Assembly (NCBI RefSeq): GCF_003026355.1
Contig: NZ_PYON01000012.1
Span: forward strand, 1 to 64,000
From: Photobacterium kishitanii
GTDB lineage: Bacteria; Pseudomonadota; Gammaproteobacteria; Enterobacterales; Vibrionaceae
DNA: 64,000 bases
Reading direction: 5' to 3'
In this document: in pieces, positions 28,896 to 38,444 of the stretch
How positions within the stretch are numbered: the first letter of the stretch is position 1
Layout: each line of letters opens with the position of its first letter
Notes under the pieces: model-generated
Databases searched by the model: none
What the model was told of the DNA's origin: nothing
Seen by the model: only the letters and a program-made list of their open reading frames with translations
Position numbers and translations under genes: made by a program

Positions 28896-29942
28896 CTACA
28901 ACGCACGACGCTCAGCTTTGGTCGGAAAAATCTGGCACCAATCTTTTTTCATATCAACCACTTGCCATTGGTGCTGTTTTGCAGCTTGCATCAATGCAGG
29001 GGTAAATTTACCTTCAAAAGAATCAGCACCATATTGCCATTCGCGTTCAGCATCGGTGTGATGAATCAACATCCCTAAACTTGCGCCTTTTTGAGAAGTT
29101 GTCCATGACAGCATCGCTTTATCGCCAGTAGAGTTACCAACGGCAAGAATAGGACGCTTACCAATGATTGTCGCAATATTGATCGCTTTTTGTGGGCCGT
29201 CATCAATGTACACCAACTTATTGTTTTTAATCAGTGTACCGTCCTTATAAGTATAACCAAACGCAGTACCAATCACATTTTCAGCTGGAATATGATAAAT
29301 AGCCTCACTCCATGGCTTGATAAATGCGCCACCAGCACCCGTTACGATAAACACCTTAAATTTATGTGCATGTAGGTAATCAATTAACTCAATCATCGGT
29401 TGATAAACTAAGTCTGTGTATGGGCGTTTAAAACGTGGTGACTGCGCCGTTGAAAGCCAATTTAATACGTCTTTATTATATTGCTCGGGTGTAAGTCCTG
29501 CTTGCGACGTGGCTAAAATAGGCAATAATGCCCCCCAGCCTTTCGCAAAGATTGCTTTCGTATTGTTATCTAATACCCACTTATACGGTGTTTCTGTTTT
29601 CCACTCAGGATGCTGCGCACTTTCATGCTTAATCTGACTAAAAGCAAACAAAAACTGCGTATAAGTTGGTTTTTCAGGCCATAAAGTACCATCGTTATCT
29701 AATACAGCAATACGTGCACTAGGTTTAACATAGTCGGAATTGCCTACAGTCGTCACTTCATTAACAAACTGGGTTATAGCACTGCGGCTAGCACTATTAT
29801 TCCATAATGGTAAAACATCTCCACTATTAGCGCATGTTGCACTATAAGCCGATGTTGAAGCTGCGAGTAAACTGGCTACACCAACCCATATTGCCACCAT
29901 TTTTTTTCTAGTCACAAACCTATAATCCTTGATCTTAGTCAT
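28896..29942 (-). CDS. Secreted HAD-family phosphatase-like protein
   Basis: About 348 residues. An N-terminal hydrophobic signal (MVAIWVGVASLLAASTSAYSA) is preceded by a short basic stretch. HAD motif I is AVLDNDGTLW; motif II (VFIVTGAG) and the motif III/IV region (YIDDGPQKA, AVGNSTGDKAML) follow. The fold is that of phosphoserine-phosphatase-like HAD hydrolases acting in the periplasm; the substrate is unknown. The start is ATG at 29942; a GTG at 29915 or ATG at 29900 would also leave a signal peptide. It lies 37 bases after the ketoacyl synthase gene, in the same operon. Confidence 0.8.
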   Translation of the reverse strand: MTKIKDYRFVTRKKMVAIWVGVASLLAASTSAYSATCANSGDVLPLWNNSASRSAITQFVNEVTTVGNSDYVKPSARIAVLDNDGTLWPEKPTYTQFLFAFSQIKHESAQHPEWKTETPYKWVLDNNTKAIFAKGWGALLPILATSQAGLTPEQYNKDVLNWLSTAQSPRFKRPYTDLVYQPMIELIDYLHAHKFKVFIVTGAGGAFIKPWSEAIYHIPAENVIGTAFGYTYKDGTLIKNNKLVYIDDGPQKAINIATIIGKRPILAVGNSTGDKAMLSWTTSQKGASLGMLIHHTDAEREWQYGADSFEGKFTPALMQAAKQHQWQVVDMKKDWCQIFPTKAERRAL

Positions 29943-29979
29943 AATAAAAAGCAGGTCAATATAACCTGCTGTTCTTATT

Positions 29980-31830
29980 CTAGTTGTATTCTGCGTAAGG
30001 GTTAACACTATTAAGCATAATCGCGTGTTCAAATTCAGATAACTTAATCGCATCTGTCGTTATGGTAACTGAATTCTCATCCATAACCGCCTCACCAAAC
30101 TGATAGCGAATGGTTTCTTGCCCTTGACACGCATTAGTATCATTTTGCGCTGTAACCGCTTTAATCGCTTGATTACGTGCGCTGTAAGCAGACATAGCCT
30201 CAATACCGTATTTCGCCGTTAGCATTGATACTGTTTGTTGAGGAGATAACACCAAACCCGATGCATTATTACCCCCAAAACCTTTTGCATTAAGAATAAC
30301 CGCTTTGTAATCTTGACCGCATTCACCCGCATAGGTGTGCTGCGTTAGAATATTAAGATTTGAGTTATGAACATCATCAGCAATATGATCAATGGTATTA
30401 ATCGCAGGCAACCAGCCATACTGCCACACACCTAAAGACGCGATTAATTGATCACCTGCTGCCGCACTCATTGAATGACCCACATAAGATTTGATCGCGG
30501 CGACAGGCCAGCTATCAATACCAAACGTTTTCGCAACTTCATTAAGAATATGGCTTTCTGTCACTCGGTTTTGTGGTGTACCCGTTCCATGCGCTTGCAC
30601 AAATGTCTGCTTCACACCTTCTTCGCCAAGAATTGCTTTAGCTAATGCGGCTGCTTTAGCTACCGTGACATAATTGCCAACACCTGGCGCTGAAATCGAC
30701 TTTTTATTGGCATCGGCATTAATAAACACGTCAGCCACTGAACCATAAATATTAGCGCCGAGTTTAAGTGCTAATTCATCATCCATTAACACCACAAACT
30801 GCGCCGATTCAGCCATCGTGAATCCAGCATTTGATGAGAACGGGCGACAAGCTCGACGATTATCGACAGTATCAATACCATCAAGCGCTTTAAGTTGCTC
30901 ATCTTCTGCTAATGCGCCCATCACTCGAAAGCCTTCCATTATTTCAGGCTCTACTGGTGCTTCTGCATTACCGACAATCACAACTTTCGCTTTACCGTGC
31001 TGAATATCATGCATACCTTGACGTAGGTTATATAGGAAAGTGGCACACGCCCCCATATTAGTCCCTGTTGCGCCAATACTATTGATGACATAGCCATTAA
31101 TAAAATCTGCCGGCATTTCTGCAAAAGATAATGCCATCATCTTTGAACTAACACGTCCACCAGTAAGGTGTGCTGAAATCATGCCACCCAACGAGTTATC
31201 ATCAATTTGAGCTAAACCACTTCCTGCGTACACTGATACTTCATCGGGCTGAATATGACGTAATACTTCATCCCACTCAAAACCTAATGAATTGAGTGCA
31301 TCTGAAGCACCATATACTGTTAGTGACAAACCACGAGGATGAAAACGAGAATTATACAATTTACTTGGATCAAAACCTGTTGGAATATTGCCGCCACTAG
31401 AAACAGGAAAAGCAACACGACCTTCAACTAGCGCATCAAGATTACCATTTACAGTAATTACCGCTTTTGCACCTTGAATATCAACTTGCCAGTTAGCCGG
31501 AATATGATTGGGTAGTTTAGATTTACGTAAAGTAAACGTGATCTGATCATCGGCTGAATTAAGATTCGCTTTATATTGATATAACAAATTGTCAGGATCA
31601 AAAGAATCAATACGGCGCACACAAGTGCCCGCTTTAATTGCAGTAATAATATCTTCGGTAATCGCACCATCATCACTCAGCCCCATGCGGCGAGCGAGAT
31701 CTTGCCATGTTGATTGCATTGCGTCTTCAGATAGCACATCAGCAATCATAAGTTTGTAGCTATGAAAGCCAGAACTACGACCAGCTGCATTAATGCCACC
31801 TAAACCAACAATTAGCGGTAACTTTGCCAT
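29980..31830 (-). CDS. Beta-ketoacyl synthase
   Basis: A 616-residue thiolase-fold condensing enzyme, longer than FabB/FabF (about 410). The active-site Cys lies in GTNMGACATF, and the two His residues are in VQAHGTGTPQN and KSYVGHSMSAAAGDQ, the Cys-His-His set of decarboxylating KAS enzymes. An extra N-terminal region of about 150 residues precedes the core. No ACP, ketoreductase or acyltransferase gene is adjacent, so it is not a standard fatty-acid operon. AGGA lies 7 bases before the ATG. It is co-transcribed with the HAD gene and divergent from a GlxA-type regulator. Confidence 0.88.
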   Translation of the reverse strand: MAKLPLIVGLGGINAAGRSSGFHSYKLMIADVLSEDAMQSTWQDLARRMGLSDDGAITEDIITAIKAGTCVRRIDSFDPDNLLYQYKANLNSADDQITFTLRKSKLPNHIPANWQVDIQGAKAVITVNGNLDALVEGRVAFPVSSGGNIPTGFDPSKLYNSRFHPRGLSLTVYGASDALNSLGFEWDEVLRHIQPDEVSVYAGSGLAQIDDNSLGGMISAHLTGGRVSSKMMALSFAEMPADFINGYVINSIGATGTNMGACATFLYNLRQGMHDIQHGKAKVVIVGNAEAPVEPEIMEGFRVMGALAEDEQLKALDGIDTVDNRRACRPFSSNAGFTMAESAQFVVLMDDELALKLGANIYGSVADVFINADANKKSISAPGVGNYVTVAKAAALAKAILGEEGVKQTFVQAHGTGTPQNRVTESHILNEVAKTFGIDSWPVAAIKSYVGHSMSAAAGDQLIASLGVWQYGWLPAINTIDHIADDVHNSNLNILTQHTYAGECGQDYKAVILNAKGFGGNNASGLVLSPQQTVSMLTAKYGIEAMSAYSARNQAIKAVTAQNDTNACQGQETIRYQFGEAVMDENSVTITTDAIKLSEFEHAIMLNSVNPYAEYN

Positions 31831-31993
31831 TTTAATATCCTGAAATCGATTTAATACACCGTTGAAATGAGAATATCAGTATTAACTTGTGATTCATTCT
31901 ATGTTTATGCCAAAATCACTTACATTCCAGCCAATCTTACAAAAACATTACACTAGCGAGTGTTTTTTGAACAAAAATTAGCGAGAGAAAATA

Positions 31994-32974
31994 ATGAAGG
32001 TAGGTTTTATTCTTTTTCACAGAGCGCTCGTGACTGGGATCTCATTAAGTGCGGAGATGTTGACCAGTGCTGCTAGTTTGCGTGATCGTAAAACTCAGCA
32101 ACAATCTCCATTTGAAATTAAGCTCATCGCTTCAAGCCTTGAATCACAGACCCTGACCGCTGGTATTCGTATTCAGCCCGATATTACCTTTGAGGACCCT
32201 ACTAATTTCGACATTATTATTGTGCCACCAATGTGGGGAAATCCTATTTCATCATTATCAAAACACCCACAAATTCCTAACTGGCTAATTAAGCAATATC
32301 ATAATGGCGCACAGATAATTGCTACAGGAACAGGTGTCACTTGGCTTGCTGAAACAGGTTTATTAAATCATCAAACAGCGACTACTCATTGGTATTTTTA
32401 TGACAAATTCTCGCAACGCTACCCACAAATAAAACTTAACCGCCAAGCATCTATTACCTCAGCCAATGGACTTTACTGCACGGAAAGTATTAACTCACAA
32501 ACAGAAATGGTGTTGTATTTAATTTCAAAATATTATGGCCAGAAAATCGCTAATACCATAGAAACTCATTATGGCCATGAAATCAGTAAATCTGGTCCTC
32601 AACCTTTTTATGAAATTGGTGGTCAAGTACAGTTTGATGAGTCTATTGCCCAAGCACAAGACTGGATGCAACGCTACATGTCGCAGCCATTAACGACCAA
32701 ACAAATAGCTCAACATTGTGGTTTACCTTTACGTAGCTTTAATCGTAAATTTAAAGATCAGGTCGGCCAAGCACCACACCAATATTTACAAAAAATAAGA
32801 ATGGAAACAGCTAAAGAATTATTACGCGATTTTGGGATGTCATTATCAGATGTATCAGAACAGGTTGGATATAAAGATGCGTATCATTTTTCAACACGGT
32901 TTCAAAAAGAATTTGATATTACGCCTTCTCAATACCGTCATATGGTTAAAGCAAAAGCCTACAACGTTCAATAA
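31994..32974 (+). CDS. GlxA-type AraC-family transcriptional regulator
   Basis: A 326-residue regulator. The N-terminal DJ-1/GATase1-like sensor domain (FILFHRALVTGISLSAEML, then IIIVPPMWGN and TGTGVTWLAETGLL) lacks the catalytic cysteine. The C-terminal AraC DNA-binding domain has two helix-turn-helix units (TTKQIAQHCGLPLRSFNRKFK; LSDVSEQVGYKDAYHFSTRFQ). It is divergent from the ketoacyl synthase/HAD operon across about 160 bases, so it is the natural candidate for its regulator (inference). Confidence 0.87.
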   Translation: MKVGFILFHRALVTGISLSAEMLTSAASLRDRKTQQQSPFEIKLIASSLESQTLTAGIRIQPDITFEDPTNFDIIIVPPMWGNPISSLSKHPQIPNWLIKQYHNGAQIIATGTGVTWLAETGLLNHQTATTHWYFYDKFSQRYPQIKLNRQASITSANGLYCTESINSQTEMVLYLISKYYGQKIANTIETHYGHEISKSGPQPFYEIGGQVQFDESIAQAQDWMQRYMSQPLTTKQIAQHCGLPLRSFNRKFKDQVGQAPHQYLQKIRMETAKELLRDFGMSLSDVSEQVGYKDAYHFSTRFQKEFDITPSQYRHMVKAKAYNVQ

Positions 32975-32999
32975 TTGTCATGTAACTAGAATACAAACA

Positions 33000-33036
33000 A
33001 AAACGCCTAGCGGTCATTGCTAGGCGTTTTTATTAT
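33000..33036. terminator. Bidirectional terminator
   Basis: A 13-bp perfect stem (AAAAACGCCTAGC at 33000-33012, GCTAGGCGTTTTT at 33020-33032), between convergent genes. Confidence 0.92.
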
Positions 33037-33056
33037 TATGAATGCTATGACATCGA

Positions 33057-33338
33057 TTAAAATTTTCGACTTGTCACATCTTCGCATTCACCATCAATTA
33101 CGTTTGCTGTACTTTGACGTTGCTGGCGGAACACACTGTTCATGGTCTCATCTTGGCCAGCAAAGCCTTCAGTAAAATTCTTCTCTTCGTATTGCACGCC
33201 TTCAGCTGCAAGTTTACGCTTAATAAAAGGCTTCGCAATCATCGCTGCAATACCAAGAAGCAATGCCATAATTGCAGCAAAAGAAACTGCAAATAAACCG
33301 ATTACAATAGCAAAAAAACCAGTAAGTAAATTTCTCAT
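33057..33338 (-). CDS. Small membrane protein
   Basis: About 93 residues. One long hydrophobic segment (LLTGFFAIVIGLFAVSFAAIM, continuing LLLGIAAMIA) spans residues 3-33, followed by a basic KPFIKRK and a soluble tail with two Cys-poor acidic stretches. It is probably an inner-membrane anchor protein of unknown role. GAGGGG lies 7 bases before the ATG at 33338; an in-frame GTG two codons upstream is too close to that site. Confidence 0.7.
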   Translation of the reverse strand: MRNLLTGFFAIVIGLFAVSFAAIMALLLGIAAMIAKPFIKRKLAAEGVQYEEKNFTEGFAGQDETMNSVFRQQRQSTANVIDGECEDVTSRKF

Positions 33339-33598
33339 GGGCACGCCCCTCTAAAATCATATCAATCAGGCCGTTAGGTTATCCTAACGTTTATCATGTA
33401 CCTGATAAGTCTGCTTACACAAATATCAATTCAATACTTTTATTATCTGTCTCGATAATAGCGGCGTATAAATGAACAGACTATGAACATAAGCATAAAT
33501 TTGTCACGTAAAGTACGTTTTATTATACTTTACAGTCAAAGAAAAGATAAATTTTATTTATAGATAAAACGTTACTATTAGTTTGCTGTAATAATCAT

Positions 33599-34213
33599 CT
33601 AAATAGTTACAGTATCAGCAGTGTGAGTTTCACATTGAATACGACTAATCTTATCATTCGCTAACAAAAAATAGGCATCTTGCGGCAAATCTTGAGAGAA
33701 GACCTCATTATAAGTCATCCCTAAATATACCCCACGAAATACTGCGCCAGTTAAACCATGAGAGATAACAATCACATTATCAGGGACTGATATATCAGCT
33801 AAAAAATCTTCAATTCGGTCTTTAACGGCATAATATGATTCTGAATTGGGTGCCATTAAATACCAATCTCGCTGTTCAAAAAGACGCGGCTGTATTATTT
33901 TAAGATCTGGAATATAAGCCTTTTCCCAGTCACCAAGACAAAACTCCTGCAAACGCGCATCTTGCACTATTTCACTTGGATCAATTCCGATTTGTTGTGC
34001 AACAATTTCAGCGGTTTGTATCGCTCGACCTAAAGGACTTGAATAAATAGTCCACTGACGTTTATTTGCTAATTTATTTTTTAATGACAAACCAATAACT
34101 GATGCTTGCTGGTGCCCTAAATCCGTTAGATCTGAATTACAATGTCCTTGTAAACGCTGCTGTGCATTAAAAACTGTTTGACCATGTCGTAATAGAAATA
34201 TGTTTTTTGACAT
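33599..34213 (-). CDS. Histidine phosphatase family protein
   Basis: A 204-residue branch-1 histidine phosphatase (phosphoglycerate-mutase-like). The nucleophile motif is LLRHGQTVFN near residue 7, with the second catalytic triad elements in SSPLGRAIQTAE and VIVISHGLTG. No signal peptide is present, so it is a cytoplasmic phosphatase of unknown substrate; cobalamin-phosphate phosphatases and mutase-like enzymes share this pattern. An excellent AAGGGGGAACA precedes the ATG. Monocistronic. Confidence 0.87.
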   Translation of the reverse strand: MSKNIFLLRHGQTVFNAQQRLQGHCNSDLTDLGHQQASVIGLSLKNKLANKRQWTIYSSPLGRAIQTAEIVAQQIGIDPSEIVQDARLQEFCLGDWEKAYIPDLKIIQPRLFEQRDWYLMAPNSESYYAVKDRIEDFLADISVPDNVIVISHGLTGAVFRGVYLGMTYNEVFSQDLPQDAYFLLANDKISRIQCETHTADTVTI

Positions 34214-34653
34214 TGTTCCCCCTTGCTTGAGCTGTAGATTATACTATACGGACATTTCCAACAATATCTAACCTAAAAACAAACCATAATAAATACGTTT
34301 TATTCCTATTACAGGCCCGTTATATCACAACTAAAATCAACGTTAAAATATAGTGACGCAAACGCTTACCTTTTTTAAATCATTGATTTTTAATTGAAAA
34401 AATAAAAAGTTACCACTAAAAAGCCCTCTTTATACCTGACAGGTATCATGCTATTATGCCGCTCCTATTTGTATTACGAATATATAACAGACACTTTAAT
34501 ACGTCGAACCTCTGCTTTACAAGCAATTCGTATCTTTGGCTTATACGGATATAGCCTTTTAGGTAATTCATAAAATAATTAAAAATCACTGAGACACACA
34601 ATGATATCAATACTGCTTTGCTCTCAGTAGATAAAAAGAATAAGAGACTATTA
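34214..34653. other. Intergenic region upstream of the iron-sulfur flavoprotein gene
   Basis: About 440 bases between divergent genes, AT-rich and with no gene found. A TTGAT...ATTGAA-like element near 34382 recalls an FNR half-site but does not fit the full palindrome. Confidence 0.35.
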
Positions 34654-36540
34654 ATGGTAAATATCATTATTGACGGCAACACATTCAAGGTAAATAAAAG
34701 TCTAACCTTGCTCAAAGCCGCAGAAGCATGTGGCATCACCATTCCATCGCTATGTGGTATCGATGGCTTTCAGCATAACTGTGACTTATGTGACGTTGAA
34801 ATTGAACACCGTGGTACAATCAAAGCTTGTCGTGTACACCCTTCTGAAGGCATGGTGGTAACAACAACATCTTCTGCTTTAATCCAACGTCGTAAACACG
34901 CCCTAGAAAACCTGTTATCTGCACCTAATATAAGTTGTAGTGTTCCCCCTTGCCAAGTTGCTTGCCCAGCAGATGTAGATATTCAATCTTATCTCCATTT
35001 TATTGCGACTAATCAACCTCAAAAAGCAATTGAAGTAATAAAGAAAACCTTACCGATGCCACTGTCTATTGGTCGAGTGTGCCCTGCTTTTTGTGAAGCT
35101 AAGTGCCAACGTAAATTGGTTGATGGTTCGATTGCGATTCGACAAATAAAGCGCTATGCCGCAGATATTGATTTAGCATCATTACAGAGTTACACCCCGA
35201 CGAAAAAGCCAACCAAACCCCAGCGTATTGCCATAGTAGGCGCAGGTCCTGGAGGCTTAAGTTGTGGCTACTTCTTGAGTAATGAAGGTTACAACGTCAC
35301 GGTTTTTGAATCGATGCCTCAAGCCGGCGGTTGGTTACGTTATGGCATTCCTGAATACCGCTTGCCTAAAGATATCTTAGATCAAGAAATTGAGATCATG
35401 TGTCGTAATGGTATGGCGATTGAGACCAATAAAAAACTGGGTATTGATTTTAGCTTATCAGCACTGCAACAAGACTATGATGCGGTATGCTTAGCCGTTG
35501 GCGCTTCACTCGCGAGTGAAATGCGTTATCAAGGTACAAACCTTAATGGTCATTATCTTGGGGTTGATTTCTTAAAAGATCAAATACTCGATAAGCAATA
35601 CGTGATTGGTAAAAAAGTCGCTGTTATTGGTGGCGGTAATACTGCTATCGACTGTGCACGAACGGCTTTACGTTTAGGTGCAGATACCACGCTTATCTAT
35701 CGTCGTACTCGCGATGAAATGCCAGCTGAATTGTATGAAATTGAAGAAGCTGAACACGAAGGGGTTAAGTTCTTATTCTTAACTAATCCTGTTGAAAATA
35801 TTGCGGATGAAAATGGCCGTGTTTGCCAAGTGAAATTAGAGACGATGGCACTAGGTGAACCCGATGCTTCTGGACGTTGTTCACCAAAAGCAACGGGTGA
35901 ATATATCTATGCTGAGTTTGATACCGTCATTGCTGCAGTATCGCAAAAAACAGACACTCGCTTTTTAAACAACGATACCATTGAGCTACCGATGAGCCGC
36001 TGGAATACACTCGATACTGATGAGCAAACTATGTATTCTGGGGTCGATAATATTTTTGGTATTGGTGATTTCCGTAGAGGCCCTGCAACAGCTATAGAAG
36101 CGATTGCTGATGGCCGTAAAGCGGCACAAGCCATTGATGCAAACTTTGGTGGCAACATGGAAAAACTGTATACCGAATCATTTCGTGAGCGCAACGTAAC
36201 ACGAGGACACTTAATTCGTCCAAACCATGTTGATAAGCTTAAAAATGTTATGCGCTCATTACTTTCAGCGAATAATACCGCTGATATTGAGACTGAGCTT
36301 GAACATGCACTGAAACAAGTAATGCGCAATAAAATGGCAGAACTTAACGTCCATGAACGCCACTTAAGTTTCAATGAAGTAGAAAAAGGTTATACCAATC
36401 AAGCCGCTATTGATGAAGCTAAACGTTGTCTCAGCTGTGGTTGCCATGAGGGTAATAACTGTAAATTACGTCATTATGCGACCGATTATCATGTCGATAA
36501 GCAATTGATTATCAGTGGATTACGACCAGTTACCGCGTAA
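34654..36540 (+). CDS. Iron-sulfur FAD/NAD(P) oxidoreductase, GltD-like with N-terminal 2Fe-2S ferredoxin
   Basis: About 628 residues. An N-terminal 2Fe-2S ferredoxin domain (Cys in LCGIDGFQHNCDLCDVE and KACRVHP) is followed by an additional Cys cluster (CSVPPCQVACPADV, CPAFCEAKCQ) for 4Fe-4S centres. The FAD site is IVGAGPGGLSCG, the NAD(P) site VIGGGNTAIDCA, and the C-terminal FAD segment DNIFGIGDFRRGPATAIEA. A terminal Cys-rich tail (CLSCGCHEGNNC) ends it. The core is that of glutamate-synthase small subunit; the extra domains suggest an electron-bifurcating or formate/NAD-linked electron-transfer partner. No catalytic partner gene is adjacent. The start MVNIII is preferred over a codon 36 bases upstream. 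Confidence 0.87.
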   Translation: MVNIIIDGNTFKVNKSLTLLKAAEACGITIPSLCGIDGFQHNCDLCDVEIEHRGTIKACRVHPSEGMVVTTTSSALIQRRKHALENLLSAPNISCSVPPCQVACPADVDIQSYLHFIATNQPQKAIEVIKKTLPMPLSIGRVCPAFCEAKCQRKLVDGSIAIRQIKRYAADIDLASLQSYTPTKKPTKPQRIAIVGAGPGGLSCGYFLSNEGYNVTVFESMPQAGGWLRYGIPEYRLPKDILDQEIEIMCRNGMAIETNKKLGIDFSLSALQQDYDAVCLAVGASLASEMRYQGTNLNGHYLGVDFLKDQILDKQYVIGKKVAVIGGGNTAIDCARTALRLGADTTLIYRRTRDEMPAELYEIEEAEHEGVKFLFLTNPVENIADENGRVCQVKLETMALGEPDASGRCSPKATGEYIYAEFDTVIAAVSQKTDTRFLNNDTIELPMSRWNTLDTDEQTMYSGVDNIFGIGDFRRGPATAIEAIADGRKAAQAIDANFGGNMEKLYTESFRERNVTRGHLIRPNHVDKLKNVMRSLLSANNTADIETELEHALKQVMRNKMAELNVHERHLSFNEVEKGYTNQAAIDEAKRCLSCGCHEGNNCKLRHYATDYHVDKQLIISGLRPVTA

Positions 36541-36939
36541 TTAAACCTAAAGCATAAATAAAAAGTACGTATACCTTAAAACTAGATTAAAAAATTGGAC
36601 ACACCTGTCATACCAATGAATGGAAGCCAATTATCTAACTTTTTAAGGGGGATCTGATTTTAAAAGAAATCAGGCCTGACGTTATAACTTAAACTATCTC
36701 GAAATTAGATCTGGATGTAGCCATTCAGATCTAATCACTCAAATAAAAGCCCCTTTCTAGACAATCTTTAAATCAGAATGGTAATTAGCTTTTTCAATTA
36801 CAATCACTTCTAAAGAAGATGCATAAAAATAGAATTACCCGTAATACAATAAGTACTGATCGACTCCAAACACATTTTTGGACAGAAACTGTTTAGATTA
36901 TTTGCTCCATTTGGACAGATAGATATTAGTAAAAATAAG
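36541..36939. other. Gene-free region at the edge of the cassette array
   Basis: About 400 bases with no gene. It contains a 10-bp inverted repeat (ATTAGATCTG at 36704-36713, CAGATCTAAT at 36726-36735). TTGGACA occurs three times (near 36595, 36879 and 36911), two of these as TTTGGACAG. These could be insertion-sequence-end remnants, but no transposase fragment is recognised. Confidence 0.4.
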
Positions 36940-37063
36940 GGTAATGCCAAATTAAGGTGAACAACGCTAACCACCTAACCTAACCATTGTGCCATAAACC
37001 ACTAAACTGACTTGAAGTGAAGGCGCCAAGCGTTGTGAATCACTCTTAAATTTCTTGTTATGC
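36940..37063 (-). repeat. attC-like integron recombination site (site 1)
   Basis: Read on the minus strand it begins GCATAACAAG, overlapping the stop of the upstream gene. It contains TTTAAGAGTGATTC and CGCTTGGC, then a central TTTAGTG segment. It closes with AGCGTTG, a copy of CACCTTAATT and GGCATTA. Terminal arms CACAACGCT/AGCGTTGTT are complementary. Layout and length (about 124 bp) match Vibrio superintegron attC sites. The final box (GGCATTA) deviates from the usual GGCGTTA. Confidence 0.75.
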
Positions 37064-37378
37064 ATGCTGCTCAAGACAAAGAAGATAACCATTAAGCAAA
37101 GCCTTCGCTTCGGCAAGAGAAAGCCTTCCGTACCTTTCCATTACAAATTTAGTAGCCGAGGAAAAATGGGAATTGCCAATTAAACCTGAGACAGATTTGT
37201 AGTTACCGACTTTTGCATAAATCGTGTTAAATGAAAGATTCGTCCTGCTTTCTAAATCACGACATAACTCACTTTGTAAACCTCGCGGTACAAGGTTATG
37301 AGACTCAAGAGTTTTAAAGATAACAAAACATCTAAGCTCATTTTCCAAACTCCATTTTGAATTATCGTTGAACGTCAT
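37058..37378 (-). CDS. Integron-cassette hypothetical protein
   Basis: About 106 residues, soluble, no family recognised. A sparse motif set is visible: MTFNDNSKWSLENELRCFVIFK at the start, LSFNTIYAKVGNYKSV in the middle and a C-terminal helix ending CLEQHA. The middle segment recalls the TIYAKVGNYK part of restriction-system accessory proteins, but I would not assign it. Its stop codon overlaps the attC-like site that follows, the normal arrangement in a cassette. The ATG at 37378 is preferred because the upstream in-frame ATG (37408) falls inside the preceding attC-like sequence. Confidence 0.6.
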   Translation of the reverse strand: MTFNDNSKWSLENELRCFVIFKTLESHNLVPRGLQSELCRDLESRTNLSFNTIYAKVGNYKSVSGLIGNSHFSSATKFVMERYGRLSLAEAKALLNGYLLCLEQHA

Positions 37379-37397
37379 AGCTTCAATTTCCCTTTTA

Positions 37398-37456
37398 TAA
37401 CGACGCATAGTGAAAATGTCACGCGTTACGAATCACTCCTAAACAGATTTTTAGCT
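37398..37456 (-). repeat. Short or degenerate attC-like site (site 2)
   Basis: On the minus strand it reads GCTAAAAATC, TTTAGGAGTGATTC, TAACGCGTGAC, then GCGTCGTTA. The first half is clearly related to the other two sites. The second half is truncated and only an imperfect hairpin (TAACG/CGTTA plus GTGA/TCAC) remains. It overlaps the stop codon of the DUF2971 gene, as expected for a cassette end. Confidence 0.5.
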
Positions 37457-38419
37457 ATATTTTTGTATAAAATCCAACTCAAACCTAGACTGACTTGTGG
37501 TGACGTCAGTAAAACAAACTTCTTGAAGTAACTCATTTCGCTCGATATTACGCATTATTACTTTTTTATCCACTTCGGACATACGACAACCAAAAAACAC
37601 TCTTTTTATTGAGCTTGCAGGTAATTTATAGAGAAATATACTTGATGGGTCTTTTGATAAAGTTGAAAGGATTTCGCCTAAAAACGCCAGCTTAAATGAT
37701 TGAAAAAACTCTTCATCCGTTACCAATGAATCCGACGCGTAATAGTATTTTTTTGATTCAGCACGCAGTGCACTATCAAAAGAAACCTGAACCATACCAT
37801 TTCCAAAATCATTAACAACATAGTTGTAATCTAGCTCTAAGACAGCATCTATTACTTCCAGATAGGATTTTCGAATAATGATACATTCAGCGGTAATTAG
37901 AGGGACAATAACTCTGTGCTCTTTTTCATACATCCACTCATCACTTTTAACTAAGAAATGTTCAAGAATGTTTTCATACTTTTGCTCATTTGGTCGATTG
38001 TGGTTGTACAGAACCCTTTGAACTTGTCCCTCTTTTAGCTCTTTAATTATCGGATTTTCACTAGCAAACATTTCGTCATCTTCATTGTTATCAAAAACTG
38101 GATAGCTTTGATAGCGATTGAAGTTGAGCTTTGGTAGATCAAACTCAATAACAATTCCTTTGTGCTCATTTGCGTAATGAGCCCACATGAGTAAGTTATT
38201 ATAAGTCTCGGTGAACGATATAATGCCGTAGTCATCATAAGATGGCTTATAACTAGAGCCAATACTGATTTCAACATTTGATAAAGACTTCAAAACATCG
38301 CCATTTGATGGACGCAACTCAAATGGGTCATTCAACGAATATCTTTGGCTTGCTCTTATCAGCAGATTATCGAAAATCTGTGGATGTGGTGAAGCATATT
38401 TATATAAATTTTTTAACAA
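37451..38419 (-). CDS. DUF2971 family protein (integron cassette)
   Basis: A 322-residue protein. The DUF2971 pattern is LYKYASP at the start, RYSLNDPFEL, then ISFTETYNNLLMWAHYANEHKGIVIEF and later RVIVPL and KRVFFGCRM. The family is common in accessory DNA, including defence-rich islands and cassettes, but its activity is unknown. Start TTG with GGAG 7 bases upstream, directly after attC site 3, so this is the first gene of its cassette. The stop overlaps attC-like site 2. Confidence 0.8.
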   Translation of the reverse strand: MLKNLYKYASPHPQIFDNLLIRASQRYSLNDPFELRPSNGDVLKSLSNVEISIGSSYKPSYDDYGIISFTETYNNLLMWAHYANEHKGIVIEFDLPKLNFNRYQSYPVFDNNEDDEMFASENPIIKELKEGQVQRVLYNHNRPNEQKYENILEHFLVKSDEWMYEKEHRVIVPLITAECIIIRKSYLEVIDAVLELDYNYVVNDFGNGMVQVSFDSALRAESKKYYYASDSLVTDEEFFQSFKLAFLGEILSTLSKDPSSIFLYKLPASSIKRVFFGCRMSEVDKKVIMRNIERNELLQEVCFTDVTTSQSRFELDFIQKYS

Positions 38420-38444
38420 AAACTTTCTCCGAACTACTGAATAT

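Noticed and set aside
36590-36920. Three TTGGACA motifs as ends of an insertion sequence.
   Set aside because: No transposase fragment, no matching terminal inverted repeats and no target duplication could be identified.
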